Positions 1-6,496 of a stretch of DNA of 7,553 bases are shown one piece after another. A model generated the notes under the pieces. The model did no database searches. It worked only from the letters and a program-made list of their open reading frames with translations, and was not told the DNA's origin. Source of the DNA: an uncultured Oscillospiraceae bacterium (GTDB lineage Bacteria; Bacillota; Clostridia; Oscillospirales; Acutalibacteraceae). The translations under genes were made by a program, and so were the position numbers. The stretch lies in contig USBH01000082.1 of assembly GCA_900552925.1 (NCBI GenBank), positions 1-7,553 of the forward strand, in the 5' to 3' direction. Position 1 is the stretch's first letter, and the number at the start of each line of letters is the position of its first letter.

Positions 1-48
1 CGAGATTAGCTGCAGTCTCGTGGGCTCGGAGATGTGTATAAGAGACAG
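1..48 (+). other. Residual Nextera index-side (P7) sequencing adapter
   Basis: Non-genomic. Bases 1-6 match the end of the Illumina P7 primer (CGAGAT), 7-14 (TAGCTGCA) occupy the 8-nt index slot, 15-29 are the Nextera read-2 stub, and 30-48 are the Tn5 mosaic end ending in AGAGACAG. The reverse complement of the same block closes the window. Translation through it gives the well-known contaminant peptide [10 protein letters not shown], which should not be attached to any protein. Genomic sequence begins at base 49. Confidence 0.97.
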
Positions 49-766
49 AGGTGATCTCCGCCTTCGACGGCAGGCCGGACTGCGCGTCGCGCCCCTTGAG
101 CGTGAACGTCTTGAGCTGCTTCATCGGGTAGGCGCAGCCCACGGCGCGCTTTGCGGCCTCCGCCATGCGCTCGCCGATCACAAGGTCGAGCTTCCGGCGC
201 GCATACTTGATGATGGCTTCGTTGAACGATTCGCCGGCCACCGGCAGCGAGCGCGACGCCGCAAGCCCGTTCAGCGAGATCACGCCCGCATCGCTCACGC
301 CGGCGCCCAGCGTCACGACCATGGTGCCGCGCGGCCGCGTGATGTCGACGCCCGCGCCGATCGCCGCGGCGGCGGGCCCCTCCAGCAGGCAGATTTTCCG
401 CACGCCGTTTGCCGCGACAGCGTCGACGACCGCGCGCTTCTCCACCTCGGTGATGCCGCTCGGCACCGTGACGACGACGCGCGGCATGAACACGCGGCTC
501 GTGCACACCTGCTTCAGGTAGTGGCGGAGCATCGCGTCCATCAGCGAGAAATCGGAGATCACGCCGCCGCGCATCGGCTTCACGACGCGCACGCGCTCGC
601 TCGTCCGGCCGAGCATCTCCAGCGCCTCGCGGCCGATGGCGACGATGCGGTCGGAATATGTATCCACGGCGACGACGTTCGGCTCGTTGATCACGACGCC
701 GCGGCCGTCCACAAACAGCTTGAAATTCGCTGTGCCCAAATCGATTGCAATATCGGTACCCATCAT
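49..766 (-). CDS. mreB: MreB/Mbl-family actin-like protein with degenerate ATPase motifs (C-terminus missing)
   Basis: Bacterial actin homologue. MreB proteins form membrane-bound filaments that steer cell-wall synthesis. About 239 codons are present of the usual 330-345; the 3' end is cut off by the adapter. The start is ATG at 766, immediately followed by a second in-frame ATG at 763; a GGAG at 781-778 sits 11 nt upstream of the first. The phosphate-1 motif is intact (IDLGTAN, residues 8-14), followed by NEPNVVAV and RPMRGG-like VVKPMRGGVISDF. Three other nucleotide-site motifs deviate. The family's EEP reads EGP (129-131), so the position of the catalytic Glu is Gly. Phosphate-2 DIGGGTTE reads TLGAGVSD (152-159). 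The adenosine-side GGDEMDEAI reads AGESFNEAI (177-185). The reading frame is unbroken, so this looks like a paralogue that binds nucleotide differently or does not hydrolyse it, not a decayed gene. The family assignment is firm; the loss of activity is inference. It has its own promoter at 889-917. Confidence 0.88.
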
Positions 767-888
767 CGGCTTATCTTCTCCGTTCCTTTTGGTCGCCGCA
801 CGGCGGGCAATGCTTTTGCCGCACAGCAAAGCCGCGCCCGGCCGCGTATTTTCGCGCATGCCGAAGCGCTTTCCAATTTATTACACTT

Positions 889-917
889 ATTGTACCGGAT
901 CGCGGCGCATTTTGCAA
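889..917 (-). promoter_or_regulatory. Predicted sigma-A promoter of the mreB-like gene
   Basis: On the minus strand, a -35 TTGCAA (917-912) and a -10 TACAAT (894-889) are separated by exactly 17 nt. The -35 begins 3 nt past the comF stop codon (922-920). Transcription should start near 882, giving a leader of roughly 115 nt before the ATG at 766. I saw no clear terminator between comF and this promoter, so the gene may also be read through from recD2-comF. Confidence 0.6.
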
Positions 918-919
918 GG

Positions 920-1582
920 CTATTGCGTCGAATCGTGTTCGACAAGCGCACAGCAGACGCACTGCACCGATGCAGCGCCGGTGCGGTACAGCTGAACGGC
1001 GCACTCGCGCGCTGTAGCGCCGGTCGTCACAATGTCGTCGACCAGCAGGACCCGCAGGCCCGCCGCATCCTCGCACGCGTACGCGCCGCGCACGTTTTCG
1101 GCGCGCTCCTTTGCCGTAAGCCGGTGCTGCGTGCGGTTGTCGCGCACCTTGCGCAGCAGACTGCGGCACGGCAGGCCCGTTTTGTCGGCGAGCGCTTCGG
1201 CGAGCAGCAGCGACTGGTCGTACCCGCGCGCCCGAAGCCGCTCGGCGGAAATCGGCACCGGCACGATGCAGTCATACGTCTGCGCCTCGTCCAGGATCCG
1301 CGCCATCTGCCCGGCGAGCGGTGCGGCAAGGCTCGTCTCGCCTTGGAATTTGAAGCGCCAGAGCGTCGTGCGGAAGGGCTCCCTGTACCGCATCGGCGCG
1401 CGGCATTCGAGTGTGTAGCGCTCCCGCCCCACCCGCAGTGCGAAGTAGCGGTACACGCGCTCGGCGGGCCGTGCGGCGCAATCCGCGCACAGAAAGTCCG
1501 CGTCGACCGGCGCGGGGCGCCCGCAGAGCAGGCAGCGCGGCGGGAAGAAAAAGGCGAGGATCCGGTTCAGAAAATCATTCAC
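920..1582 (-). CDS. comF: ComF family phosphoribosyltransferase-like protein
   Basis: A 220-aa protein of full family length. ComF is a cytoplasmic partner of the natural-transformation machinery in Bacillus, and related proteins are widespread in non-competent bacteria. An N-terminal zinc ribbon is formed by CLLC (17-20) and CADC (32-35). The core carries the ComF signatures IVPVPIS (106-112), RGYDQS (119-124) and TQHRLTAKERAENV (151-164). The PRPP-loop of type I phosphoribosyltransferases, VDDIVTTGAT, is at 181-190. The start is GTG at 1582, whose bases overlap the recD2 stop as GTGA. A strong AGGGAG (1595-1590) lies 7 nt upstream, so translation is probably coupled to recD2. No comFA or other competence gene is visible here, and a role in DNA uptake, as opposed to DNA repair or nucleotide metabolism, cannot be decided. 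Confidence 0.93.
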   Translation of the reverse strand: MNDFLNRILAFFFPPRCLLCGRPAPVDADFLCADCAARPAERVYRYFALRVGRERYTLECRAPMRYREPFRTTLWRFKFQGETSLAAPLAGQMARILDEAQTYDCIVPVPISAERLRARGYDQSLLLAEALADKTGLPCRSLLRKVRDNRTQHRLTAKERAENVRGAYACEDAAGLRVLLVDDIVTTGATARECAVQLYRTGAASVQCVCCALVEHDSTQ

Positions 1583-3813
1583 TGCACGTCTCCCTTTTCC
1601 GGCACCTCTTCGGTCAAAAAGCGCATCAGGCCGGAGAAGCGCCGCGTTTTCCGGTCGTTTGCAACCATGTCCGCAATTGCGCTGCGGCGGCCCACGAGGA
1701 TCAGCAGTTTCTTCGCGCGCGTGATACCCGTGTACAGCAGGTTCCTGTAGCTGAGCTGCGGCGCGCCCGGGAACACCGGCATGATGACCGCCGTGAATTC
1801 ATTGCCCTGGCTCTTGTGCACCGTCACCGCATAGGCGAGTTCCAGCTCCGCCGAGGCGTGCTCAAAGTCGTAGAGCACCTCGCGGTCGTCGACCATCACG
1901 CGCATGCAGCCCGCCGCGCGGTCGATGTCCGTGATGATCCCCATGTCGCCGTTGAACACGCCCTCCCCGGTCGTGCCGTCCGGCCGGCTCCACGGGCGGT
2001 CGTAGTTGTTTTTCACCTGCATCACCTTGTCGCCGAGGCGGAACACGGCGCCGTATGCCGAAACCTGCGGCTTGTCCTTCGCCTGCGGATTGATGCGCTC
2101 GCGCAGCCGCTTGTTCAGCTCGACGGTGCCGAGCTCGCCCTTGCGCCCCGGGCAGAGCACCTGAATATCCGTCACCGGCGAATAGCCGTAGCTTTTCGGC
2201 AGCCGCGTCACAGCGAGCAAGAGGATCAGCTCGGCCACCGCGTGCGCGTCGTTCACGGGCATGAAAAAGAAATCGTTGTTGCGCACGTCGAGCACCGGCA
2301 TTTCGCCGTTCACAATCCGGTGCGCGTTCGTCACGATCAGGCTTTCCATCGACTGGCGGAAGATCTCGCGGAGCTGCACCGTCGGGAAAACGCCGGCGGC
2401 GATCAGGTCGCCGATCACATTGCCGGCGCCCACGCTCGGCAGCTGGTCGCTGTCGCCGACGAGGATCAGCCGGCAGCCGACCGGCAGCGCGCGCAGGACG
2501 CTCTCGAAAACGTAAGCGTCGACCATCGAGAGCTCGTCGATCACAAGCGCGTCGCATTCGAGCGGGTTGCGCTCGTTGCGCTGGAACACCGGGTTGTCGT
2601 TCTCGTCCCAGTCCACCTGCAGCATGCGGTGGATCGTCTTGGCCTCCTGGCCCGTCAGCTCCGACATGCGCTTCGCCGCGCGGCCGGTCGGCGCCGCCAG
2701 GAACACCTTCTCGCCCTTTTCCATCAGAATGCGGATGATCGCGTTGAGCGTCGTCGTCTTGCCGGTGCCCGGACCGCCCGTCAGAATCAGAAGGCCCATT
2801 TCGAGTGCGGCGCGGATCGCCTCCTTCTGCAGCTGCGCGTACCGGATGCCCTCGCTGCGCTCGATCTCCTCGATCTCCCGATCGACGCCGACGATCGGCT
2901 CCGGCGGGTACCGCAGCATCATGCGGATGCGGTCGGCGCTGTACACCTCGCAGCGGTGCTGCTTCGGCAGGAAGATAAAATCGCGGCCGTTGAAATTTTC
3001 GCAGACCGCGTCGAAATCGCGGCAGAGCGCGTACAGTGCGGCCTGCGCGTCCTCGAGCGGCACGCCGAGCATCTGCGCCGCCGCCGCGCAGAGCTTGTCG
3101 GCGGGCAGGCAGGTGTGGCCGTTGAGCAGGTTGTGGCGCAGCACATACAAAACGCCGGCCTTGACGCGCTCCGCGTTCGCCCGGTCATACTCGAGCGACT
3201 CCGCGAGCTTATCCGCCACCGCGAAATCGACGGCGATCTGCTCGCTGCACAGCCGGTACGGGTCCTCCTGAATGCAGGCGATCGAATCCGCGCCGTACGC
3301 CTTCCAGACCTTCACAGCGTCCTCCGGGCGCACGCCGAAGCTGCCGAGGAACGCCATCAAATCGCGGATGCCGTTGACGCGCTGCATCTCCTCGGCGATC
3401 TCCCGGGCCTTCTTCAGCGTGATGCCCTTGATCGTCGCGAGGCGCTCCGGGTCGTTTTCGATGACGTCGATCGCGTCGTCGCCGAACGCCGCGATGATCT
3501 TGCCGGCTGTCGCCGCGCCGATGCCCTTGACCGCGCCGCTCGAGAGGTATTTCAGCATGGCCGAGGTCGTCTCCGGGCGCGAGCGCTCGAAGGCTTCCGC
3601 ACGGAACTGCTCGCCGAACGTCGCGTGCGCGGTCCATGTCCCGTACAGGTGCAGCTTCTCCCCGACGCTGATATACGGGAACGTGCCGACGACCGTGACG
3701 AGCGCGTCGCCGCTGCTCAGCTCCATCACGGTATACTGGTTGCTGTCGTTGTGGTAGACGATATTCTCCACACTGCCCTCCATTTCGAGCAGCTGCTTCC
3801 TCTCGTTCGGCAC
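1579..3813 (-). CDS. recD2: ATP-dependent RecD2-type DNA helicase (SF1B)
   Basis: A 744-aa 5'-3' DNA helicase of the RecD2/YrrC family, which acts without RecBC in DNA repair and replication-fork maintenance. The N-terminal region (about 1-80) is the family's OB-like part. Residues 92-140 hold helix-hairpin-helix repeats (KGIGAATAGKI, IKGITLKKA). The helicase core shows Walker A GGPGTGKTT (346-354), motif Ia APTGRAAKR (374-382), Walker B VIDELSMVD (424-432), motif III LVGDSDQLPS (451-460), LREIFRQ (481-487), VHKSQGNEF (665-673) and motif VI LLYTGITRAKK (692-702). All key residues look intact. The start is GTG at 3813, with AGAGGA (3828-3823) 9 nt upstream. In-frame stops lie just beyond, and the first internal ATG (3783) has a poorer site. 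It has its own promoter at 3846-3873. Its TGA overlaps the comF start by 4 bp. Confidence 0.97.
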   Translation of the reverse strand: MPNERKQLLEMEGSVENIVYHNDSNQYTVMELSSGDALVTVVGTFPYISVGEKLHLYGTWTAHATFGEQFRAEAFERSRPETTSAMLKYLSSGAVKGIGAATAGKIIAAFGDDAIDVIENDPERLATIKGITLKKAREIAEEMQRVNGIRDLMAFLGSFGVRPEDAVKVWKAYGADSIACIQEDPYRLCSEQIAVDFAVADKLAESLEYDRANAERVKAGVLYVLRHNLLNGHTCLPADKLCAAAAQMLGVPLEDAQAALYALCRDFDAVCENFNGRDFIFLPKQHRCEVYSADRIRMMLRYPPEPIVGVDREIEEIERSEGIRYAQLQKEAIRAALEMGLLILTGGPGTGKTTTLNAIIRILMEKGEKVFLAAPTGRAAKRMSELTGQEAKTIHRMLQVDWDENDNPVFQRNERNPLECDALVIDELSMVDAYVFESVLRALPVGCRLILVGDSDQLPSVGAGNVIGDLIAAGVFPTVQLREIFRQSMESLIVTNAHRIVNGEMPVLDVRNNDFFFMPVNDAHAVAELILLLAVTRLPKSYGYSPVTDIQVLCPGRKGELGTVELNKRLRERINPQAKDKPQVSAYGAVFRLGDKVMQVKNNYDRPWSRPDGTTGEGVFNGDMGIITDIDRAAGCMRVMVDDREVLYDFEHASAELELAYAVTVHKSQGNEFTAVIMPVFPGAPQLSYRNLLYTGITRAKKLLILVGRRSAIADMVANDRKTRRFSGLMRFLTEEVPEKGDVQ

Positions 3814-3845
3814 GGTCCATCTTCCTCTTTCTGCGTGATACCTCT

Positions 3846-3873
3846 ATTATAGAACATCTTTTCGCGTTTGCAA
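3846..3873 (-). promoter_or_regulatory. Predicted sigma-A promoter of recD2-comF
   Basis: On the minus strand, a -35 TTGCAA (3873-3868), a 16-nt spacer and a perfect -10 TATAAT (3851-3846). The -10 contains the TAA stop codon (3849-3847) of the upstream small gene. The expected start near 3839 leaves a leader of about 25 nt with AGAGGA and then the GTG start at 3813, so recD2 can be transcribed independently of the gene before it. Confidence 0.7.
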
Positions 3874-4182
3874 AGCCCCAATTTCGGCAAACGGGTATTT
3901 CCGGAGCAGGTTCCGGTAGATCGTCTCGATCTCCGGGTCGCCGGACGGATTCAGGCAGATGATGCGGCACATGCCGTACAGGTCCAGCCACTTGACGCGC
4001 TCGAGCGCGCTACGCACGACGTACTCCGCCTGGTCCGCGGTCTGCGCCGTCACATAGACCGTAAACGGCGCCTCCTCGCGCAGCAGGCGCGACCTTGTCA
4101 GCCAGAGGCTCACGGCCTTGGCGGCCGCCACCGCGACACAGCAGGCCAGCATGCAGATCAGCACGATCACAATCGGTTCCAA
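3847..4182 (-). CDS. Small single-pass membrane protein of unknown function
   Basis: I do not recognise a named family. With the start chosen here the protein is 111 aa. A hydrophobic segment (IVIVLICMLACCVAVAAA, about residues 4-21) lies almost at the N-terminus, followed by a basic stretch (TRSRLLR), which by the positive-inside rule puts the C-terminus in the cytoplasm. The soluble part of about 75 aa contains CRIICLNPSGDPEIETIYRN, with an alternating hydrophobic strand and then an acidic GDPE turn. The start is uncertain. The frame opens at GTG 4230 with no ribosome site. GTG 4191 has AAGGA only 3 nt away. TTG 4182 is preceded by GGTGATC (4192-4186), which matches the complement of the 16S rRNA 3' tail, and I prefer it. 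The gene lies 73 bp past the metK terminator and just before recD2. No clear promoter of its own was found. Confidence 0.65.
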   Translation of the reverse strand: MEPIVIVLICMLACCVAVAAAKAVSLWLTRSRLLREEAPFTVYVTAQTADQAEYVVRSALERVKWLDLYGMCRIICLNPSGDPEIETIYRNLLRKYPFAEIGALQTRKDVL

Positions 4183-4254
4183 TTCGATCACCCATCCTTC
4201 CGGAGAATCGGGCCGGCTATCGGAAAACACGGCGGCTGCGCCCGGCCGAAACGC

Positions 4255-4295
4255 AAAAATACCCTCCGCGCCATTGTATGCCCGGAGGGTATTTT
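4255..4295 (-). terminator. Intrinsic terminator of metK
   Basis: A perfect 13-bp inverted repeat (arms 4283-4295 and 4256-4268, containing ACCCTCCG/CGGAGGGT) with a 14-nt loop. On the minus strand it ends in a run of T (complement of AAAAA at 4255-4259). It lies 12 nt past the metK stop codon. The A/T-rich outer arms could let it act in both directions. Confidence 0.92.
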
Positions 4296-4307
4296 CTGTT
4301 CTGTCGC

Positions 4308-5492
4308 TTACAGCGCAGCCTTCAGCGCTTCCACCTTGTCGGTGCGCTCCCAGCGCACGCCGAGCTCCTCGCGGCCCATGTGGCCGTAGGCGGCGAGCGG
4401 ACGGTAGATCGGCTTGCGGAGGTCGAGCTCGCGGATGATCGCATTCGGGCGCAGGTCAAAGACCTTCTGCACCGCAGCGGCGAGCGCAGCGTCCTCGACG
4501 GCGCCGGTGCCGAACGTATCGACCATCACGGAAACCGGATGCGCGACGCCGATCGCGTACGCGAGCTGCACCTCGCACTTCTTCGCGAGGCCGGCCGCCA
4601 CGATGTTCTTCGCCACGTAGCGCGCCGCATACGCCGCCGAGCGGTCCACCTTCGTCGGGTCCTTGCCGGAGAAGGCGCCGCCGCCGTGACGGCCCACGCC
4701 GCCGTAGGAATCGACGATGATCTTTCTGCCGGTCAGGCCGCTGTCGCCGACCGGGCCGCCGATCACGAACCGGCCGGTCGGGTTTACATAATACTTCGTG
4801 TTCTCGTCGATCAGCTCTGCCGGCACGATCGGCTTGACGACGTACTCGATCATGTCGCGGCGGATCTGCTCGAGCGAAACCGATTCGCTGTGCTGCGTGG
4901 AAATGACGATCGCATCGATGCGCTTGACCGTGTCGCCCTCGTACTCCGCAGTCACCTGCGTTTTGCCGTCCGGACGGAGATAGCTGAGCGTACCGTCCTT
5001 GCGGACCTTCGCGAGCTGCTTCGCGAGCTTATGCGCGAGCGAAATCGTCATCGGCATCAGCTCCGGCGTCTCGTCGCAGGCGTAGCCGAACATCATGCCC
5101 TGGTCGCCGGCGCCGATCAGGTCGTCCTGGTCCGCCACGCCGTTCTTCGTCTCAAGGGATTCGTTGACGCCCATCGCGATGTCGGGCGACTGCATGTCGA
5201 TCGAGGTCAGCACGCCGCAGGTCGCGCCGTTGAAGCCGGCGTCCGGCGTATCGTAGCCGATTTCCTTGATGACATTGCGCGCGATGGAATCGATGTCCAC
5301 GTAGCACTCGGTGGAGATCTCGCCCATCACGTGGACCATGCCGGTCGTCGCCGTGACTTCGCACGCAACGTGCGCCATCGGGTCCTTTTCGAGGATCGCG
5401 TCGAGGATCGCGTCGGAGATCTGGTCGCACACCTTATCCGGGTGGCCTTCGGTTACGGATTCCGATGTAAAGAGGTGTCTGTTCGTCTGCAT
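4308..5492 (-). CDS. metK: S-adenosylmethionine synthetase (methionine adenosyltransferase)
   Basis: A 394-aa cytoplasmic enzyme that makes SAM from methionine and ATP, releasing phosphate and pyrophosphate. It is full length for the family. The N-terminal ATP-binding motif [11 protein letters not shown] is at residues 14-24. Signature 1, [12 protein letters not shown], is near 126-137. Signature 2, [19 protein letters not shown], starts at 270 and includes the phosphate-binding GGGAFSGKD loop. The start is ATG 5492 ([13 protein letters not shown]), with AAAGGA (5508-5503) 10 nt upstream. The same frame stays open to 5621, but that stretch lies inside the riboswitch and is not coding. Expression should be controlled by the SAM-I riboswitch in the leader, and transcription ends at the hairpin 4255-4295. 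Nothing in the protein departs from the family. Confidence 0.98.
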   Translation of the reverse strand: MQTNRHLFTSESVTEGHPDKVCDQISDAILDAILEKDPMAHVACEVTATTGMVHVMGEISTECYVDIDSIARNVIKEIGYDTPDAGFNGATCGVLTSIDMQSPDIAMGVNESLETKNGVADQDDLIGAGDQGMMFGYACDETPELMPMTISLAHKLAKQLAKVRKDGTLSYLRPDGKTQVTAEYEGDTVKRIDAIVISTQHSESVSLEQIRRDMIEYVVKPIVPAELIDENTKYYVNPTGRFVIGGPVGDSGLTGRKIIVDSYGGVGRHGGGAFSGKDPTKVDRSAAYAARYVAKNIVAAGLAKKCEVQLAYAIGVAHPVSVMVDTFGTGAVEDAALAAAVQKVFDLRPNAIIRELDLRKPIYRPLAAYGHMGREELGVRWERTDKVEALKAAL

Positions 5493-5536
5493 TGAATCTT
5501 CATCCTTTCTTCTGCCCCGTACAAGGAATTTTTCGG

Positions 5537-5569
5537 AAAATAAAGGACCGCTCCAAAGATGAGCGGTCC
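5537..5569 (-). terminator. SAM-riboswitch-controlled terminator before metK
   Basis: A 9-bp perfect stem GGACCGCTC/GAGCGGTCC (5569-5561 with 5553-5545) and a 7-nt loop, followed by TTTATTTT (5544-5537) on the minus strand. Its 5' arm and loop contain CTCATCTTT (5563-5555). This is fully complementary to AAAGATGAG (5585-5577) in the 3' side of the aptamer, giving a 9-bp antiterminator. When SAM is bound, AAAGATGAG is held in helix P1 and the terminator forms. Confidence 0.93.
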
Positions 5570-5575
5570 GCAAAT

Positions 5576-5675
5576 CCTCATCTTTCGGCACTGCCATGCC
5601 GCAGGAATTGGCACCTTGCAAAATGCAGGTTGCCGGACATCAAAGGGCCTGTTCCCTCCGTCACTCTTGATAAGG
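5576..5675 (-). promoter_or_regulatory. SAM-I (S-box) riboswitch aptamer
   Basis: Read on the minus strand, the conserved S-box blocks appear in order: CTTATCAAGAG, GGAGGGA, GGCCC, CCGGCAACC, GGTGCCAATTCCTGC and GAAAGATGAG. P1 pairs CCTTATC (5675-5669) with GATGAGG (5582-5576), 7 bp with one G-U pair. These are the hallmark sequences of the class that binds S-adenosylmethionine and shuts off methionine/SAM genes. Its place directly before metK fits feedback by the gene's own product. Confidence 0.97.
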
Positions 5676-5700
5676 GCATATTCATTTTGATTTCCGGACT

Positions 5701-5729
5701 AGTATAGCACACCGCGCCGGAATATGCAA
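5701..5729 (-). promoter_or_regulatory. Predicted sigma-A promoter of the SAM riboswitch-metK unit
   Basis: On the minus strand, a -35 TTGCAT (5729-5724), a 17-nt spacer and a -10 TATACT (5706-5701). Transcription should start near 5694, about 20 nt before the aptamer, giving a leader of about 200 nt. The promoter lies 59 bp past the ribU stop codon, so metK is a separate transcription unit. No convincing ribU terminator was found in that gap. Confidence 0.72.
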
Positions 5730-5787
5730 GGCACAAAACATGGAAAACTTGCTGAAAAGCGGCGGGAAAACGCAATACAGTGCACAA

Positions 5788-6396
5788 TCAGATTGCGCGC
5801 CCATTGATAACCGGTTCCAGCTTCCTGTAAATCAGCAGGGTGACCACCGCGCTGATCAGACCCTTGCAGAACGTAAACGGCAGGTTGAACACGACAAGCG
5901 CCTGCCAGAGGTTCTCGATCGCCGGGTTGATCGCCCGATACATGCCGAGGATCGCGTCCATCGACATGATATTCGTGTAGATCGGATAGACGATGAAGTA
6001 GTTCGACAGCAGGCCGAGCACCGCCATCAGAACCGCACCGAGCAGCGAGCCGACCGCCGCGCCGCCGATTGTGCGGTGCCTGCGGTAGATCAGACCGGCC
6101 GGAAGCACAAAGGCCGAGCCGATGATGAAGTTCGAAAGCTCGCCGACGCCGCCGGTCATCGACTGCGTCAGGTTGATGAGGTTCTTCACGAAGCAGACCG
6201 CCACGCCGCTCATGGGCCCGAGCGTGAACGAGGCGAGCAGCGCCGGAAGCTCGGAAAAGTCGAGCGAGATGAAGCTCGGCATGAACGGCAGCTTGAAGCT
6301 GATGAACATCAGCACGGAGGCCGCCGCAGCCAGAATCGCCGTCATCGCGATCTTGCGGGTGTTCACATGGGAACGCTGTACAGTTTTTGTCGCCAT
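5788..6396 (-). CDS. ribU: Riboflavin ECF transporter substrate-binding (S) component RibU
   Basis: A 202-aa polytopic membrane protein with about six hydrophobic segments, close to the 189-206 aa of known RibU proteins. As the S component of a group II energy-coupling-factor transporter it binds riboflavin and uses shared EcfA/EcfA'/EcfT subunits, which are not in this window. The RibU signature LPFMPSFISLDFSELPALLA occupies 36-55, and helix 1 holds an AxxxA pattern (A20-A24) of the kind that docks S components to EcfT. The start is ATG 6396 (MATKTVQ), with AAAGG (6411-6407) 10 nt upstream. The frame is open further, to 6495, but that part is riboswitch expression platform. The FMN riboswitch at 6497-6623 independently supports riboflavin as the substrate. 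Confidence 0.94.
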   Translation of the reverse strand: MATKTVQRSHVNTRKIAMTAILAAAASVLMFISFKLPFMPSFISLDFSELPALLASFTLGPMSGVAVCFVKNLINLTQSMTGGVGELSNFIIGSAFVLPAGLIYRRHRTIGGAAVGSLLGAVLMAVLGLLSNYFIVYPIYTNIMSMDAILGMYRAINPAIENLWQALVVFNLPFTFCKGLISAVVTLLIYRKLEPVINGRAI

Positions 6397-6406
6397 AATA
6401 CACAGA

Positions 6407-6428
6407 CCTTTCTGTAAAAATACAGAAA
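6407..6428 (-). promoter_or_regulatory. Hairpin overlapping the ribU ribosome binding site
   Basis: A perfect 8-bp stem TTTCTGTA/TACAGAAA (6428-6421 with 6416-6409) and a 4-nt loop of T. The 3' arm supplies the AAA of the AAAGG Shine-Dalgarno (6411-6407) of ribU. The stem is A/T rich and therefore weak. It could lower ribosome access or protect the mRNA 5' part, but no ligand link is visible. Confidence 0.45.
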
Positions 6429-6441
6429 CGCGGGGAGAATC

Positions 6442-6476
6442 AAAAAAAGCGCCCCGCATGAAAACACGCGGGGCGC
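6442..6476 (-). terminator. FMN-riboswitch-controlled terminator before ribU
   Basis: On the minus strand, a 9-bp perfect stem GCGCCCCGC/GCGGGGCGC (6476-6468 with 6457-6449) and a 10-nt loop, followed by seven T (6448-6442). CGCCCCG in its 5' arm (6475-6469) can pair with CGGGGCG (6617-6611) at the start of the FMN aptamer, a plausible antiterminator when FMN is absent. The stem and T-run are seen directly; the antiterminator is inferred. Confidence 0.92.
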
Positions 6477-6496
6477 CGAAAATCTTTTGATTCACG

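Noticed and set aside
20..1750. Plus-strand open frame of 576 codons opposite mreB-like and comF
   Set aside because: It starts inside the sequencing adapter ([10 protein letters not shown]) and is antisense to two clear genes.
1411..3852. Plus-strand open frame of 813 codons opposite recD2
   Set aside because: It is rich in Arg, Ala, His and Asp-Arg-Val repeats typical of antisense translation of GC-rich DNA, has no recognisable motif, and the opposite strand is a complete RecD2 with all helicase motifs.
4095..5495. Plus-strand open frame of 466 codons opposite metK
   Set aside because: Antisense shadow of a full-length metK, with the same Arg/Ala/His-rich composition and no motif.
5493..5621. 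N-terminal extension of MetK by 43 residues
   Set aside because: The extension lies within the SAM aptamer, terminator and ribosome site; the true start at 5492 has a good Shine-Dalgarno and matches the family's N-terminus.
5767..5800. Possible ribU terminator around the stop codon (GCGCAA/TTGTGC)
   Set aside because: A 6-bp stem with a G-U pair and no adjacent T-run is too weak to call.
6397..6495. N-terminal extension of RibU by 33 residues
   Set aside because: It would translate the riboswitch terminator; ATG 6396 has a suitable Shine-Dalgarno and gives the normal family length.
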